From: Thamnaconus septentrionalis
Lineage: Eukaryota; Chordata; Actinopteri; Tetraodontiformes; Monacanthidae
Assembly: GCA_009823395.1 (NCBI GenBank)
Contig: CM020506.1
Coordinates: forward strand, 2,655,501-2,719,500
Reading direction: 5' to 3'
DNA length: 64,000 nucleotides
A program made the position numbers and the translations under genes. Below are positions 22,291 through 34,599 of this stretch, in pieces. How positions within the stretch are numbered: position 1 is the stretch's first letter; every line of letters begins with the position of its first letter. The notes beneath the pieces are model-generated. The model did no database searches. It was not told where the DNA came from and saw only the letters and a program-made list of their open reading frames with translations.

Positions 22291-23802
22291 CATTTCTACT
22301 GTGATATGTAAATGCCCCAGTAAAACATGTTTTTTTCTTTTTGTGGAGGGAACAAGTATAAAAGTGCTGCAGGGTTACTGTAGAAGGGCATTCACGGCAG
22401 TTGTAAAGTCGCAGTGGCAGTCATTAAAAGGAGCTAAGCTATCATCACTGGGGAATTGTGTATAATTATGCTGGAACAACAGCGTCAGTCACACTGGTGC
22501 TCTGGCGTATCAAACTATGAACACAGAAAAATGAACTCATGGAGACACCTAATGGAAAATACCAAGCTATTTAACTTGCATTCAAATTGACAGCAGATGG
22601 TCAATTCCCCCCGCTGTGGGTTCTTTCAATAAACGGGTTTGGCATATGAGCCCAGGTTACACTTGGGATTGTTTGTAGCATGTTGTTGACACCTGGTAAA
22701 TTCACCTTGGCTGACCTTCTCTGTACAGACGACACACCTCATGAGCATGATTGATAAATGAAACACGCCTACGCTCTCATCCCACACACAGCAGATACAC
22801 TATATGCACATATCGCACGGACTGCCAATAATCTGCTCCGTCTTTGCCGTTTGTAATATATCACATTGGCATGCGTGATGGACGCAGGCGGAGACTGACT
22901 GTGACTGGTGCAGAGCCAATTTAAATTTTCAGATTACCAGGAATGTCTGTGTGGAGGCAGGCAGGAGACAGGGAGGCTTATCAATGAACACAGAATTCAT
23001 TTCAAGTTGAACCTCATTTTGTGCAGTTCAGTCCTCTCCCTTATTACCTTGACTGGAACTGATTGGTTCAACAGGCATGATGACTCGGCATTCGACGACT
23101 ACACAACACAGTTATTGGCAGCAGATGGAGCAGATGCAGGGGAGGAAGGAAAAATAAGGACTGAAGGATGAATGATTTGACTCAATTTCTCCAAAGACTT
23201 TAGATACGAAGGGATGACCCTGGATAGATTAGATGGCATCATTGCAGATGCCGAGACACTTGGCTTTGACACGTCTTTGACTTGCAATGAAAGCAAAACC
23301 TTTTTAATAGACACGTATTAAATTATCAAATCCCTTCTTTCTTTATTTTCCAGCCTATTTTGTTTACCATACAACTAGCGCTTGGAACTATGATGACATC
23401 TAATTTGTTGAACACAAAAATAGTTTGATGCCTTTTACTTTTGTCCCTAGGTGTGAGTGCAAGGGGAAGTTATTGTTTTGTTATGTGGGACTACAATAAA
23501 CTGGTGTCTTATCCAGTGTTCAGTGTCAACTCTGTCTACACATGAACCTGAATGCAAGAAGTAGTTGTAGAAATCAAAATGAAACAATTCTTCTTGTTGT
23601 CAGCAGTTGCTATTTCAATCATTTTACCAACATGAGACTAATTTAATACAACAATGTAATATAACAAAAATCTTCATTACCCTTTAAATGGGAATTTTCT
23701 TCTTCTTTAGAAAGAGTTACCGCATTAATATGTCTTCTTCAAGTTCATACACACAAAGGCAGTCATGTTCTCTACATATTTGCATGTATGTGAGGACGTG
23801 TG
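22291..23802. other. Unique sequence
   Basis: Includes an acceptor-like pyrimidine tract ending in CCCTAG at 23450, directly followed by GTGTGAGTG. No supporting exon is seen. No gene recognised. Confidence 0.5.
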
Positions 23803-23834
23803 TGAGAGAGAGAGGGAGAGAGAGAGAGAGAGAG
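23803..23834 (+). repeat. (GA)n microsatellite
   Basis: GA repeat with one G interruption. Confidence 0.93.
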
Positions 23835-24241
23835 GCACTGGAAACTTCAAAGCAAAATTGACACAGTGTTGAGCCTCACCAAGGAAATGACTCTCCCAAA
23901 GAGACCACGAGAGGAAATCAAACAGGCTGCAGTTTTTGTGACCAAATAGCTTGAGAGAGGGTGAGTTTCCCTTCCGACTCCCCCACTTCCCTCTCACTCT
24001 GCCCCTCTCACACGCTCCCCTGTCCTGCCATCCTTCCTCAAAGCTATAGCGTCAACCCCAAATTGAAGATTGCAGATTATCTGTGACTTGCCCTGCAGCT
24101 GGAGCAAGTAGTGTGTAATAAAAGTTTAGGGACGGTCGTGGCTGAACTCATAAAAAAATGATTCAGCTGTAATGCCCATGTGAATTTAGGGCATGGCTGG
24201 CCGAGCATCTGCTACCTGACAAAACCAGGAAGGTGGTGAAT

Positions 24242-24261
24242 GGGGGGGGGAATCATATATC

Positions 24262-24295
<34 letters not shown>
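24242..24295 (+). repeat. G9 run and interrupted (TA)n microsatellite
   Basis: A G9 run at 24242-24250, then ATATCTATG text leading into about 15 TA units. Confidence 0.93.
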
Positions 24296-24299
<4 letters not shown>

Positions 24300-26802
24300 A
24301 TATGTTTGTTTATATGGGAGCAATCATTAACACATGTAGATAATAGCTAATAATAAGCAAAGCATAGCTAATAATACATTATCAAGTGCAGGTTTGTTAC
24401 AAGCAGGACATAAAGAAACATGGTTTCATTTTAGTATATAAGCATTGTTTGCTGTAATTTGAATTTAATTTTGAAACAAAATGCATTCTTTGGAGACGCA
24501 GAATTTCAACAAATCCTTCTCTATTTTTACAGAAATACTAAAAGTGCTGCAAGGAGAACAAAGAAAGTTTTTGTCAAGTGAAGTGTGTCCTATGACATAG
24601 TAGCATGCGTATGTTATTAGTGTTGCGTTTGTTGTTTCAATGGCAGCAAGTCTTTGAGAATACTTTAGTTTCCCAAGGTTGTTTTGTCTGGTAGAGGAGA
24701 GTGCAGTAAACATGTGCAGTCCCACCGCGGTGAGGTCAAGTGCCAGCTTTATAAAACATCTAATTTCCATTTTCAGTGCATTTAAGTAGACACTCCAAAA
24801 CGGCTCTTGTTGAAAGTGCAGATAAGAACAAGCCTCTCTGCGCAAGGACATAATGTTAGGACATAATCATCTTCAAAAGCAATTGCTGCGGTGTGCTGTG
24901 GTCTTTGATTGTCTAACTACCCGTATACAGGCAATCCTAATGTATGTGTCAGTGACTGTCAACATACAGCACTCTGTCTGTCAACCCTGCATGTGCTCAT
25001 CTCCAAAGGAATGGGCTGGCTTGCACACTGTTGCTTTAATGTTCCAGTGTGTGCACTTTCTTTTGCCAGGCGCAGTATTCCCAGTGTTGTCATTAATGTA
25101 CAAAAGTACAGTACAGTACAGAACTTAATATCAAAACAGTGTGTCGCTTTCACCATGATTTATTTATCTATTTATTTATTTTTGTATTTCCGACAAGCTC
25201 GAAACCAAAGCCAGAGCAAACTAATCATTATGTGGCAGAATTTCATTTGGTTGCTGAGAATCTAATTGAATGGTCTCTTCAGAAAGCGGTGGCCTAGTTG
25301 GATTGGAAAACCATTAACACAACCCCATGCCCCCAATATTTCGAGGCATTCAATTGCTGGATTCTCCAGCAAGTCATTTGAATGCACAAGCATGGCTCTC
25401 CAGGAGGAACTTCATTTGCAGAGGTAATTTTTTTTTCCTCTTTAATATCAGCTGAACGGACTGAGTTGGACCTTTGATCATTCTCTTGGTAACATGGCAA
25501 CACAGCATGAGATAAATTACATTTGTTAAAGCCTCACATGTGCCTGACTTTTAATGACCCACATTTGGAGGCTGTAGGAGGGGCGAGGGATTTCATTAGG
25601 TAAGACAAAAAATAGATTTGTTTATGTATGTGTATCATCAAAAGGCAACAGTTAACGGTCGCTGACCTTATAGTCTGTTTTCATGTTTGGTCTACTCTCG
25701 TGATGCATTGAATTTCAGACTGTAATCTTAACACTTATGAATCCAAGTTATAAAATATCAGTATTGCTTGTCATTTTCCTTCCTCTGCAAGTCATGTTCT
25801 TTTTTCTTTTTCCCCCTTTCTGCCTTGACTATTGACACAGCAACAAGGGCAGGAGAAAGATAGAAAAGAATCAACAAGAGAAAGATCAAAAAGAAAGTCT
25901 TCATTAGGAGCACATGTTCCAGTGCAGGCAAATGCAAATTGGGTGATGCTTTGAATCTACAGATATTGCAATTTAAACAATACGTATTTGCAGTCTTACT
26001 ATTGATTGAGAGTCAAACTGAACACCAACCTGATAAACTAATGCCTCAAAAGAGTGGCTGGGAATTTTTGCACAGTTGGTACACTCACAAAGCCTTTCCA
26101 AAAGGAAAAAAACATTATTCCTGAATTGTTGAAAACTATATTCCTTGGCTTGTTTAATGCTTGAGAAATTCTGGTGTACATCAAAGAATGTCGGCTACAG
26201 CATCCCACTCTGAAATTTCAACTCGTGGCACATCATTTTCACAACCAAGGTTCGACTTACCAAGCTGCTGGAAATCAGCCCACTGGGAATGCCCTGGACG
26301 GCCAGTCCAAAGTGCACAGGAGCAGCATGCACAGTTAAATCTTACTGATGCAAAAAAATGTGCAAAAACTTACAATGCTCTGTGTCACAGCAGTCTTCAA
26401 GAAGTTGGCCCAATTGGCTGTGACTGAAACCAGCCATGACACACCTGCTTGTTGCCTATTCCTCCCACTTCACCACTGTGCCAATTCTTGTCAAAGCCTA
26501 TCGACTGGTTACAGTCCTTGAACAAACAGTCAGACTGTGCAGACCAGTTGTTAACTTGAGTGCCCATCTCCCATGGATCAAGTGCGTCTGCCAGTTTATT
26601 GGCAGCTCCTCCACAGTGGGATGTCTCCTTTCCGGGTCGCTGCAGCCTTCTTTATTCTTTGTCAAAGTCTGCAAAGTATGAATAGGTGAATGCACTCCTC
26701 CATCTTGTAAATCCATCCAAAAACACGCCTTGCTAAATGTCACCAGGTCGATAACCACGATCTTCAGCTTGGTTCTTGTTTTCACCTACCCTGAAAGCTA
26801 AA
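24296..26802. other. Unique AT-rich sequence
   Basis: No dispersed repeat recognised. A 128-codon minus-strand frame (24851-24465) and short plus-strand frames near 24853-25265 show no recognisable domains. A short GTACA tandem lies at about 25103-25120. The segment 26160-26440 is complex but unassigned. Confidence 0.45.
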
Positions 26803-27245
26803 GCGTGTAGCATTTGAAGATTTTGAAGAAGAAACTGCAACATCAAGTGGTTAAATTTAGATTTACATGGAAGATGCATCTTTCACTCTCCTTACCCCTC
26901 CTGAGCTTGCCAGTGAGCTACAATGGCCTGCGCACCCAAACCTGCATACCTCATCCACCTTCTTCTTCATTGGTTTCTTTGAAGACATGAGCAGTCACAC
27001 TAATTACGAAACGCACTGGCAGGCAGGCTGAATTGTCCGTACCCACCTTCCTTAAAAACATGGCGGTGTAAGATAATGCATAACTAGGCGCAAGACCGTT
27101 GCTATATGTATATTTTTATAAGAGAACTGTTCTACGGGCAGGAAAACCAAATTACTTTATCGTACTACAATTATACACTTTTATCAATGTATTTATGGGT
27201 AGTATATTCAGATTTTACTAATATGAAAATCATGGATCAAACCTT
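26803..27245 (+). repeat. Unnamed dispersed repeat, copy B
   Basis: Diverged partner of 10483-10793, same orientation. It retains about 100 bp (27030-27135) absent from copy A. The extra segment is flanked by GGCAGGCTG on one side and GGGCAGG on the other, so copy A probably lost it by a microhomology-mediated deletion. Family unknown. Confidence 0.7.
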
Positions 27246-27257
27246 TTTCGGTTGAAT

Positions 27258-27445
27258 CATCCATCCATCCATTTTCAATCAAAGCAAAAGAAATCAATAA
27301 CTGTTACATACCTACAGTAGACATTAAATTTGCTCATCACCAGGAGGGAACCTGTACGCAGACACAGAGTCCAAACAACAAGACGCCACGTCTAGGGATC
27401 GAACTCACTGTGAGAAAGTGGTGCTAACTTCCATTAATGTCCAAA
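27258..27445 (-). repeat. Teleost ATGGATGG-ended dispersed repeat, antisense
   Basis: Starts with CATCCATCCATCCATTTTC, the reverse complement of the diagnostic 3' end. It then shows GGAACCTGTACGCAGACA, GATCGAACTCACTGTGAG and GTGGTGCTAAC, matching the family's 5' half in reverse. The middle is deleted or replaced. Other copies are at 34310, 48855 and 52400. Confidence 0.6.
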
Positions 27446-28114
27446 AACTTTAAGTGCTAGTCTGTAATCAGTTGTAAAACTAATTACATTATGATAATAT
27501 CTCATGTATTGATCATTTTTAGATTTTTCTTGAATTAAAAATAGAAAATTTGTACTGCAACGCGTGACTGTGGATATCAATCACGGCGGTCTCACATCAT
27601 CTCTTGAAAAATGTCTTTGTCTACTCTATGCAATCTTTCCTTTCACTGGTTTCCTCTGCTCAAAGCAGGGGCAGCCAAATTATGAGGCCAGAGAGAAACT
27701 GTCTCAAGCATATGCAATTAGTATTGATAAGAAATGGGCTATCCACCTGCAACAATGGGGCTGCCATTACACATAATGATTTCTCCCTGTCTTTTGCCTG
27801 GCAGAGACAATCAGGAAAGAGTGGAACAGTGTGACCTGGTGAATAACAGATAAAAGCCTGGGCAATCATGGCAGGCCCACAACATTAAAACCTTTTATAG
27901 ATTTCTGCATGCAGCCATTTTCTGATGAGAGGGACATTTTCAATGGGGTTTGATGGCCACTGTCTGGGGATCTTAGCTCACTAGATTGAGGGTTTGAGGG
28001 CCAGATGGAGGGGGAAAGGGAAAAAGGACCTCAGTTTTGATCGTCACTTTATTTCTACTTGCTATTCATGGCCTCTCCCTTACATGCTCTTTAGTTGTCA
28101 ATGTGGAGAAAATG
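27446..28114. other. Unique sequence
   Basis: No gene recognised. Overlapping short frames near 27560-27870 on both strands are not protein-like. Confidence 0.5.
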
Positions 28115-28140
28115 AGTGTGTGTGTGTGGGGGTGGGGGGG
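28115..28140 (+). repeat. GT run into G-rich tract
   Basis: GTGTGTGTGTG followed by GGGGG, T and seven G. Confidence 0.9.
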
Positions 28141-28529
28141 ACAATACGTGATTTTGCTTTTCTCATGTGCTTAACCGTGCCTGTAAATGACAGTGTGGAT
28201 ATTACAGACACGTTGCAAATGAATTTTAAAGAGGTTATAAAATATGCTGGGTGACAATCTGTGCTATAAATCATAGATCATAACAAAAAGGGCACTGTTC
28301 ATATTTACTGAAGCTTAAAGACCCAGTGTCTAATATTTATAGGATTTATTAGCAAGGCATTTAGTGTGATTTAAGTTCTGTACTACAATGTTTACCATGA
28401 CTTTCTGTATGATAGCCACACACAGCATATACATAGTCTGTACATAGCAAGAAACATTCTTGAAGCCACATCTTTATATATTTGGTCATATACATGATTC
28501 ATAAACGCTGAAACATGGATATTTTATTT
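28141..28529. other. Unique AT-rich sequence
   Basis: Nothing recognised. Confidence 0.5.
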
Positions 28530-28725
28530 TATTTTGAGCACCTCCCTGAGGCGGTGTTCCAGGCATTCCCAACTGGGAGGAGGGTCCGGGGCAGACCCAA
28601 GAAACACTGGATGGACTGTGTCACCTAGCTGGCCTGGGAATCCCTTGTGGTGCTTGTGGCGTTTGGGGGTTTCGCTTCACCCTTCACTGTCTGGATACGT
28701 GGTAGACGACGAGGTACAAGGTGTT
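28530..28725 (+). mobile_element. 3' end of a fish LINE (Rex1/L2-like)
   Basis: GAGCACCTCCCTGAGG, TGTTCCAGGCAT, GGGAGGAGGGTCCGGGGCAGACC, GGATGGACTGTGTCACC and GGCCTGGGAATCCC follow the order of the C-terminal coding and 3' end of a common fish non-LTR element, sense orientation. The usual tandem ATGG tail is lost (GTAGACGACG). 5'-truncated and inactive. Confidence 0.72.
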
Positions 28726-28862
28726 AAGCATAACAGAGTTTTACAGGCCCAAATCTGACCACAAAGCTAGGCCAGGTCGGGTTTTCAATTGGTTTGCCAA
28801 TGGTAGTCAAACACCAGACAATGCTGGACTTCAGTCTGAGAGGAAGTAAAGTGGAAGACACT

Positions 28863-29008
28863 GGTTGCTGTTTTTTTTTGGGGGGTCAGGCTTATGTCTA
28901 CTGCTAAACAATGTAAACAAATTATTGAGGCGTGTGATATATATGCCAAACATATTGCAGTCTATAAAGTTTATAGTAAGGCTCCAATATTAGCCTGTCA
29001 CTTAAAAG
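28863..29008 (+). repeat. 146-bp duplicated segment, copy 1
   Basis: About 95 percent identical by eye (some six mismatches in about 122 aligned bases) to 30516-30671, same orientation. Edges are sharp: starts at GGTTGCTGTTT and ends at CACTTAAAAG. No terminal inverted repeats or target duplication seen. AT-rich, with a TGATATATATG core. Either a recent insertion of a small element or a local duplication. Confidence 0.85.
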
Positions 29009-29869
29009 ACATCATCCACGCATGAGTCAATAACAGACCATCTCCCAACGCTTCCTTTGTTATCCCTCCACTGTTTGCAAATCAAAGCAATGTTTAATTT
29101 GACTATTGTCTGTGTTTGTTCCATCGCTGGAGGGTATTATCTCATGTTAACATCAATCCATACATCCAGCTGGATAGTTAGTGAAGGCCCTCTGAGAAAC
29201 ATCTGCCAGAGTGCAAAGAATGAGGAATTATCAACATCAGTGACAATACATCATGAGAGCCATATACACTGTAGCTGATCTGACATTCCCTTTACAGGAT
29301 TCGTTTGCTGGATCAAAGGTCCCACTCTCATCTGCACACATCCAGCGTCACACTCTGTGAGCAGCGCCGACAGCTGCGACTTGACGCTGGCAACGTGAAC
29401 CAGATTTTTGTCTTTAGTCCTGTCGCTATTTATTATTCAAGACATAAAAGGCTCCATCCTCTAACCACAAAGTCTGTTTGGCTTCCACGCATTACCACTG
29501 CGCATACTCTGGGCTGTTGCAGACAATAGATGAATATTTAACACAGACAGACTGCAGGGCTCTGACAGTCAACCAAACACAGAACAACTTCTATTTCAGA
29601 ACACAGGGATTTTTTTGTTGTTGTCATTTGTATGTTTTTTACTTAATTCCTCATAGACATTATGAATTCTTCCAAAGAGGATTACAATGGTGGTTCCTAC
29701 ACCTCATGTATTGCCTCATGTAAGCAGCTGGATCACTGAGATTTCAAAGGCTGTGATCTCACCATTGCTTCACGCAACTATTTTCTGGATAGATATGTTA
29801 GCTAAATCACAAGTCCCCCAAATCACAAATCCCCCAAGTCTTCGGCCCACAGGTTGCACTGGAAACTGT
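29009..29869. other. Unique sequence
   Basis: No gene recognised. 29300-29530 is repeat-free and complex. Confidence 0.5.
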
Positions 29870-30330
29870 TAACTGTAGGAGCTGAAGATGGCACGCACGA
29901 GAGCAGCCCTCCTACCTCTTCCCCACTCCTGCTTCACCAGTTTCTTTCATCCTCCGCTTCAACAAGCCTTTCATTTTTGCTCAGCATTACACCAAAACTG
30001 GGCCTGTAATTCCATACCATTTCCCAGTATGCATAATCCTCCTCTTCCAGTGCGGTGTTCCAGCGCGCCAACCCAGGAGTGCTACAAGGAAGACACCGTA
30101 ATCCGGCACAGGTTCACAAAGCCCTTTGATCCGACATTTAATAATCGAAAGGCGCTCTCGTTATCTCTCCCATAATAGCAGCCAATCCGCAAGTAACTTT
30201 CATTCCATATGCAAAGTGGGCCCTTATCGGCGCCCGCGTAGGCCCAGAGGAAGCTGAGGGTGCTCGAATTCAGATCTGCCGGAAAGGTGCAAAGGTCAAA
30301 GGATTCCACAGGCCAACTTCTTCTTATCAC
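29870..30330. promoter_or_regulatory. CNE-like block
   Basis: Repeat-free and complex. Features include GTAATTCC near 30007, CAGTATGCATAATCC near 30025 and ATTTAATAATCG near 30137. CpG content rises at 30215-30260. Enhancer-like by texture; conservation untested. Confidence 0.38.
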
Positions 30331-30515
30331 TCGCAGCCGTGAGACAGAAAACGGCACCGAACGGAAAGTGCGTGAACCCAGCTGGCACACTCAACAGAGG
30401 TGGGATGTAGGATTCCCTTCCCTTCCATTTGAAGGAGGTGGCACACTGTGTTTTCATTTGCACTGGCAGAGAGAGAGGAGTGCAGCACAAATACTGTAAA
30501 CAAGGGATTTTCTAA
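30331..30515. other. Unique spacer
   Basis: Nothing recognised. Confidence 0.5.
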
Positions 30516-30671
30516 GGTTGCTGTTTTTTTTGTTTTTTTTTTTTTTGGTCATGCTTATGTCTACTGCTAAACAATGTAAACATATTATTGAGGCATGTGA
30601 TATATATGACAAACATATTGCAGTCTATAAAGTTTATAATAAAGCTCCAATATTAGCCTGTCACTTAAAAG
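30516..30671 (+). repeat. 146-bp duplicated segment, copy 2
   Basis: Partner of 28863-29008, 1.65 kb downstream. Its internal poly(T) is longer (T15 at 30532-30546 versus T9). Flanking sequences on both sides are unrelated to those of copy 1. Confidence 0.85.
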
Positions 30672-31507
30672 TCCTTCTTTTTGCTTGCTTCATTGCTCAG
30701 AAAGTGTGTGCTGAAAAACTGCAGTTCTGAGAGTACAAAGCCAGCCCTTTGTGATGTGGCAAAGGGCACTGATGCCAAGCTGACACAACTCTCAGGTTAG
30801 ATTCCAGTACTTTATACAAAAGCTTAATGTGTTAATTCGGAAGCTATAAAATGTGAGTGTTTCACACAAAAACTACACTATGACCCTAATTCACAGATGA
30901 TCATATTCATTAAATCTCAGTGGCAACCAAACACTCAAAAACATTGCAATGCTAAAAGACGGTTCTCATCAAGTGCTTTATGAAATATAAAACCGTGTCC
31001 TTGAGAGACAGTTGTGTGTTAAAAGACAAGTATCTCAATCAGTTTTCCTTTTATTCTTGCATCGTCCTTCTAACAACCCGGATGACTCCATCAGGGTCAA
31101 CAATCTTTTATTATGAGAATTCCATCGTGCACGTCTGAACATCACAAGCATCAATTTGCACAGCATGAGTAAACAGAGGTGCAACTATGCTGGTTAACTG
31201 GATATATGTAAGGAATTTTTTGGGGATAATTCACGATACAATGAAAATAAATGACTTTTCAACGTTAAAGTACAACATTTGTCGCGCTGGACCTTGGACC
31301 ACAACCTTACCCGTGTTATCCTAGAGTCACACACACATCTAAGACTTACTTACTCTTTACAACCTTTAAAACAAAAGCATGTTTGCCATAATCCCAGATC
31401 TATAATCCCCCCTGGAGCCTCTGGGGACTCTAATGGAGCAGCGTCTTGCAACATCTAGCTTATCCTTCCCCTTCAGCACACAGGAGTGCGGGGCAAACAT
31501 CACAATG
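30672..31507. other. Unique AT-rich sequence
   Basis: Nothing recognised. Confidence 0.5.
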
Positions 31508-31539
31508 AACACACACACACACAAATACACACACACACA
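31508..31539 (+). repeat. Interrupted (CA)n
   Basis: Two CA runs separated by AAAT. Confidence 0.93.
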
Positions 31540-32261
31540 GCCTTGAGGGGATGAAGCATGCTAACTACAAAGTCATTTTTTTACACTGTGACCGTGCTGC
31601 TAGTGTGTGCGCACACATGTGTGTGTGACGCTGTTGCGGTCGGCCTGTGTAGTGATGCCAGTTGTCCCACACTAGGCCGTCAAAGGGAGCGCTGTGTGCC
31701 TCCTGATAGTCCAGCGGCTGCACATCCCAAGCATCCTCCTGCTCACCGTGGTCCAGGATGTGGAACGGTAGCTGCTGCCGCTCCGGTGCCCAATGGCATA
31801 GACTCCTGAGAGATCACACGGCCACGAGCGCAAAGGGTGAAAACGGTGACTGCTGCCAGAACACAACTGGCAACGCCATAAAACAGACCGTCTCGAGTGT
31901 TTGATCAACGCACGTCCCACTTTTAACCGGAGAGACTCGCACTGCATTAGCTCTGTTGTTGTTGTTGATGTTTTGCGTAAAGCGTTGCCATTCCTTAGTT
32001 TGTTTGGTTTCCAAGGTAGATGGATCATTCAAAAGGGGTTTTCTGCTGCCTGTGAAAATCAAGCTTTTCTCGCAGCCCTGCAATGTAAATTCTCTTGAGC
32101 GGCAAGACGTTGTGGAGCAAAACGTTCATGTTCTCCGCTGAACTCACTCCACTGCTGGCGGCTAACATCGCCACTGTTTTGGTGACTTTTTAAAGTAGCC
32201 AATGTCACAGCCAGCGCTCAACAGCAGCAGGTGAGAAACAACACGATGTATTCAGCTTTAC
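31540..32261. other. Unique, moderately GC-rich sequence
   Basis: No gene recognised. Opposing frames of 83-118 codons near 31560-32080 overlap and lack family features. A short GTT repeat lies at 31953-31968. Confidence 0.5.
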
Positions 32262-32284
32262 CTCTGCTCTCTCTCTCTCTCTCT
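32262..32284 (+). repeat. (CT)n
   Basis: CT repeat with one G near the start. Confidence 0.9.
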
Positions 32285-32493
32285 TTGTAGCAGCACTTCT
32301 ATTCATCTGGTGCTTTTAAACAATCAATAGACCTCACGACGGATCACATGTACAGGTTTACAGGATCATGTATGAAGAGAGAATTTCACTACTTCACTTC
32401 AAATGTGCATGTGTGCGTCATTCGCGGCTTAAAAAAACGCAGGTGGTCTGGCTGCAGACTGAGGTAAAAAAAAATACATATAAAAAATACATA

Positions 32494-32496
<3 letters not shown>

Positions 32497-32549
<53 letters not shown>
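32497..32549 (+). repeat. (TA)26 microsatellite
   Basis: About 26 uninterrupted TA units. Self-complementary and prone to cruciform extrusion. Confidence 0.97.
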
Positions 32550-32552
<3 letters not shown>

Positions 32553-32819
32553 ACACTGGCTGCGAAAGTGATTGTGTGATTGCGATTGTTGTAAACGCGC
32601 TTCTGCTGTCTTCTTTTGGACACGTCTTTTCTTGATTGATTGCACCTGTTTATTTATTTGTTTATTATATGTGGACTCCACTGTAGTATGTATTATTTAT
32701 TGTTTGTTTTATTGTTTTGGCACCTTAAGGGCAGCACCTAATATAGGCCACAGACTGTGGGGAAAAAAAATTTTTGAAAGACTTAATCTCAGAAAATCCA
32801 CAGGCTAATAAAGGCAAAA
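32550..32819. other. AT-rich spacer
   Basis: Includes TTATTTATTTGTTTATTA low complexity at 32650-32668. No family recognised. Confidence 0.5.
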
Positions 32820-33060
32820 AAAAAGAGCGGTGATCAGGGAGCGGAGCCTCGCCGCGCCGCGCCGCGCCCCGCGGTCAGATTTATGTTATTTTCAAACGGT
32901 CATTGAAATTCAAAATGCACATCGGGGCCATAAGCAGGTGGAGCCGAGCCCGAGGCTGCTGCTTACATATCTTGTGAAGTAATCATCGGGTCTCAGCAGG
33001 ATGTTTTCCACCCCTTGACCCCTCACACATCACACACAATGCAGGCAGCTGATGTATGTC
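32820..33060. promoter_or_regulatory. CNE-like block beginning with a GCCGC repeat
   Basis: A GCCGC-type CpG-dense run at 32850-32874, then complex repeat-free text including TTATGTTATTTTCAAACGG and TGAAGTAATCATCGGG. The contrast with AT-rich flanks suggests a functional element. No promoter architecture seen. Confidence 0.35.
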
Positions 33061-34283
33061 CTGCACTGGACCTGCAGCGGCGGAAGAAAAGGTCCTCTGG
33101 AGTCCCCCCGCCACACACACATAAAGGGTTTCACTTATTCAACACACTGGGCAGAGGGATTTAAATTACACCCATATGCCAATGGATTGAGGGCTGTAGG
33201 GGTGCGGAGGGGCAAGGAGCAAACTCTGAGTGTCTGTGCATGGGAGATGATAAGAAATATTCTGTCACTTCTGATCTGCAAAAAAAAAAATTTTCCCCTT
33301 CTCCCTTCAGGTCCCAAATACCAACTATCAAACTACTTTTGTACTCTGAGCCAGTCACAGAGGAAAGACTTTTTTTTTTTTTTTTGCTCCCTCAGGTTTC
33401 ATTTCAGAGAGAATAAACGAAATGTTTCAAAACTTGATTTTCAGCAACTGCGTTATGTAAATTAACCCCTGAGGTTGATCTCAGCACCTAGTGCTTCAAC
33501 ATGTTTTCTCCAAAAGAGCAAGGCAGCATGTCATATCACCGCCGCGTTTCCAATGTCCTGTTTTTAAAAGCTGCTGCTTTTTTTTTTCCTACCTGAGGGG
33601 CAACTGCTTTAATACTTCACACCGTCCGTGAGGGATAAAAAAAAAAAAAAATGATGTCCTACATTGAATAATGTCAAACTAACACTGAGAGTAAACGCTG
33701 AGTGCTGTCTGTCATTTTTCATCTAAAGGGTTTCATTGGCTCCTGGACAGCCTGATGTCGGCTGGAGTTTAATCGTCCCTACAGCGACGGACAAATATTT
33801 CAGTTCGCTGTGTTCATAGACAAATATGGGCTTTTTTGGGTAGTTTTTCTTTTTTCTTTTTTTTTCGCCTTACCGCTTGAGCTTTTTGGTGCGTCATCTT
33901 CCCCTTCTTCAAGATTTGAGCCCTCGGAAGATTTTTGAGGTAAACATCAGAGAGCAGCCTTTGGCTTGAAGGGACTTAATTGTCGTTCAATTTCTCTCAA
34001 CCTGTTGACATGAATGCTCCTAAAATGCATTATAACCTTTGCAGGTGGCCTTAATTTGACCTTCTCTAATCACTCCACTTTTTCAGGAGATGTTGCACAG
34101 ATGTTGCAATGACCATGCCCAGCAAAAAACACCAACGCAAGTGTCCACTCCATGATTCAACCATGTGTTACAACAAGGTCGCATGACAGTGAGACGCTAA
34201 CATTTTTTTTTTTTGTATTGGTATACCTACAGCACCACTGTTTTTAGCATTAGCATTCTACTAGAATGGCGTACTTTCATATG
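33061..34283. other. Unique sequence with homopolymers
   Basis: T16 at 33370-33385 and an A-run near 33638-33651. CTTCTCCCTTCAG at 33298-33310 is a good acceptor look-alike; the frame after it is open for about 50 codons but no donor or homology supports an exon. No gene recognised. Confidence 0.5.
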
Positions 34284-34308
34284 TGGGGGTGGGGGTGGGG
34301 GTGGGGGG
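34284..34308 (+). repeat. (GGGGGT)n, G-quadruplex potential
   Basis: Four runs of five to six G separated by single T, a compact G-quadruplex motif on the plus strand. Confidence 0.9.
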
Positions 34309-34309
34309 C

Positions 34310-34505
34310 CGTTTCTGTGTGGAGTTTCCATGTTCTCCCCGTGTCAGCAGCGTGGGTTCTCTCCAGGTTCTCCAGCTTCCTCCCACAGTCCATAAACATG
34401 CATCTCAGATGAATTGGAAAGTGCGTAGGTGTGTGTGTGAGTGTGACTGGTTGTTTGTCTTTGTCTGTCTCTCTGTGTGGCCCTGCAAATTGACAGATGG
34501 ACTGA
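34310..34505 (+). repeat. Teleost ATGGATGG-ended dispersed repeat, sense
   Basis: TTTCTGTGTGGAGTTTCCATG, TTCTCCCCGTGT, GTGGGTTCTCTCCAGG, CTTCCTCCCACAGTCCATAA and GTGTGAGTGTGACTGGTTG are in the family's order. The copy stops after CCCTGCAAATTGACAGATGG and lacks the 3' end. Confidence 0.8.
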
Positions 34506-34599
34506 ATTGACTTATGGGGGGTTACACTTACGTTCACGGTTACACTTCGTCGTGCCCAAAATAAACGTAGAAAACAAAGGTGATTTTGTCGAACAGCCG
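34506..34599. other. Short spacer
   Basis: Nothing recognised. Confidence 0.5.

Noticed and set aside
23440..23500. Terminal exon with acceptor at 23450 and AATAAA-like word near 23494
   Set aside because: Single acceptor word, no open frame of note and no upstream exon.
25280..25320. tRNA-like A-box (GTGGCCTAGTTGG)
   Set aside because: No B-box or cloverleaf in the next 80 bp, so neither a tRNA nor a tRNA-derived SINE can be supported.
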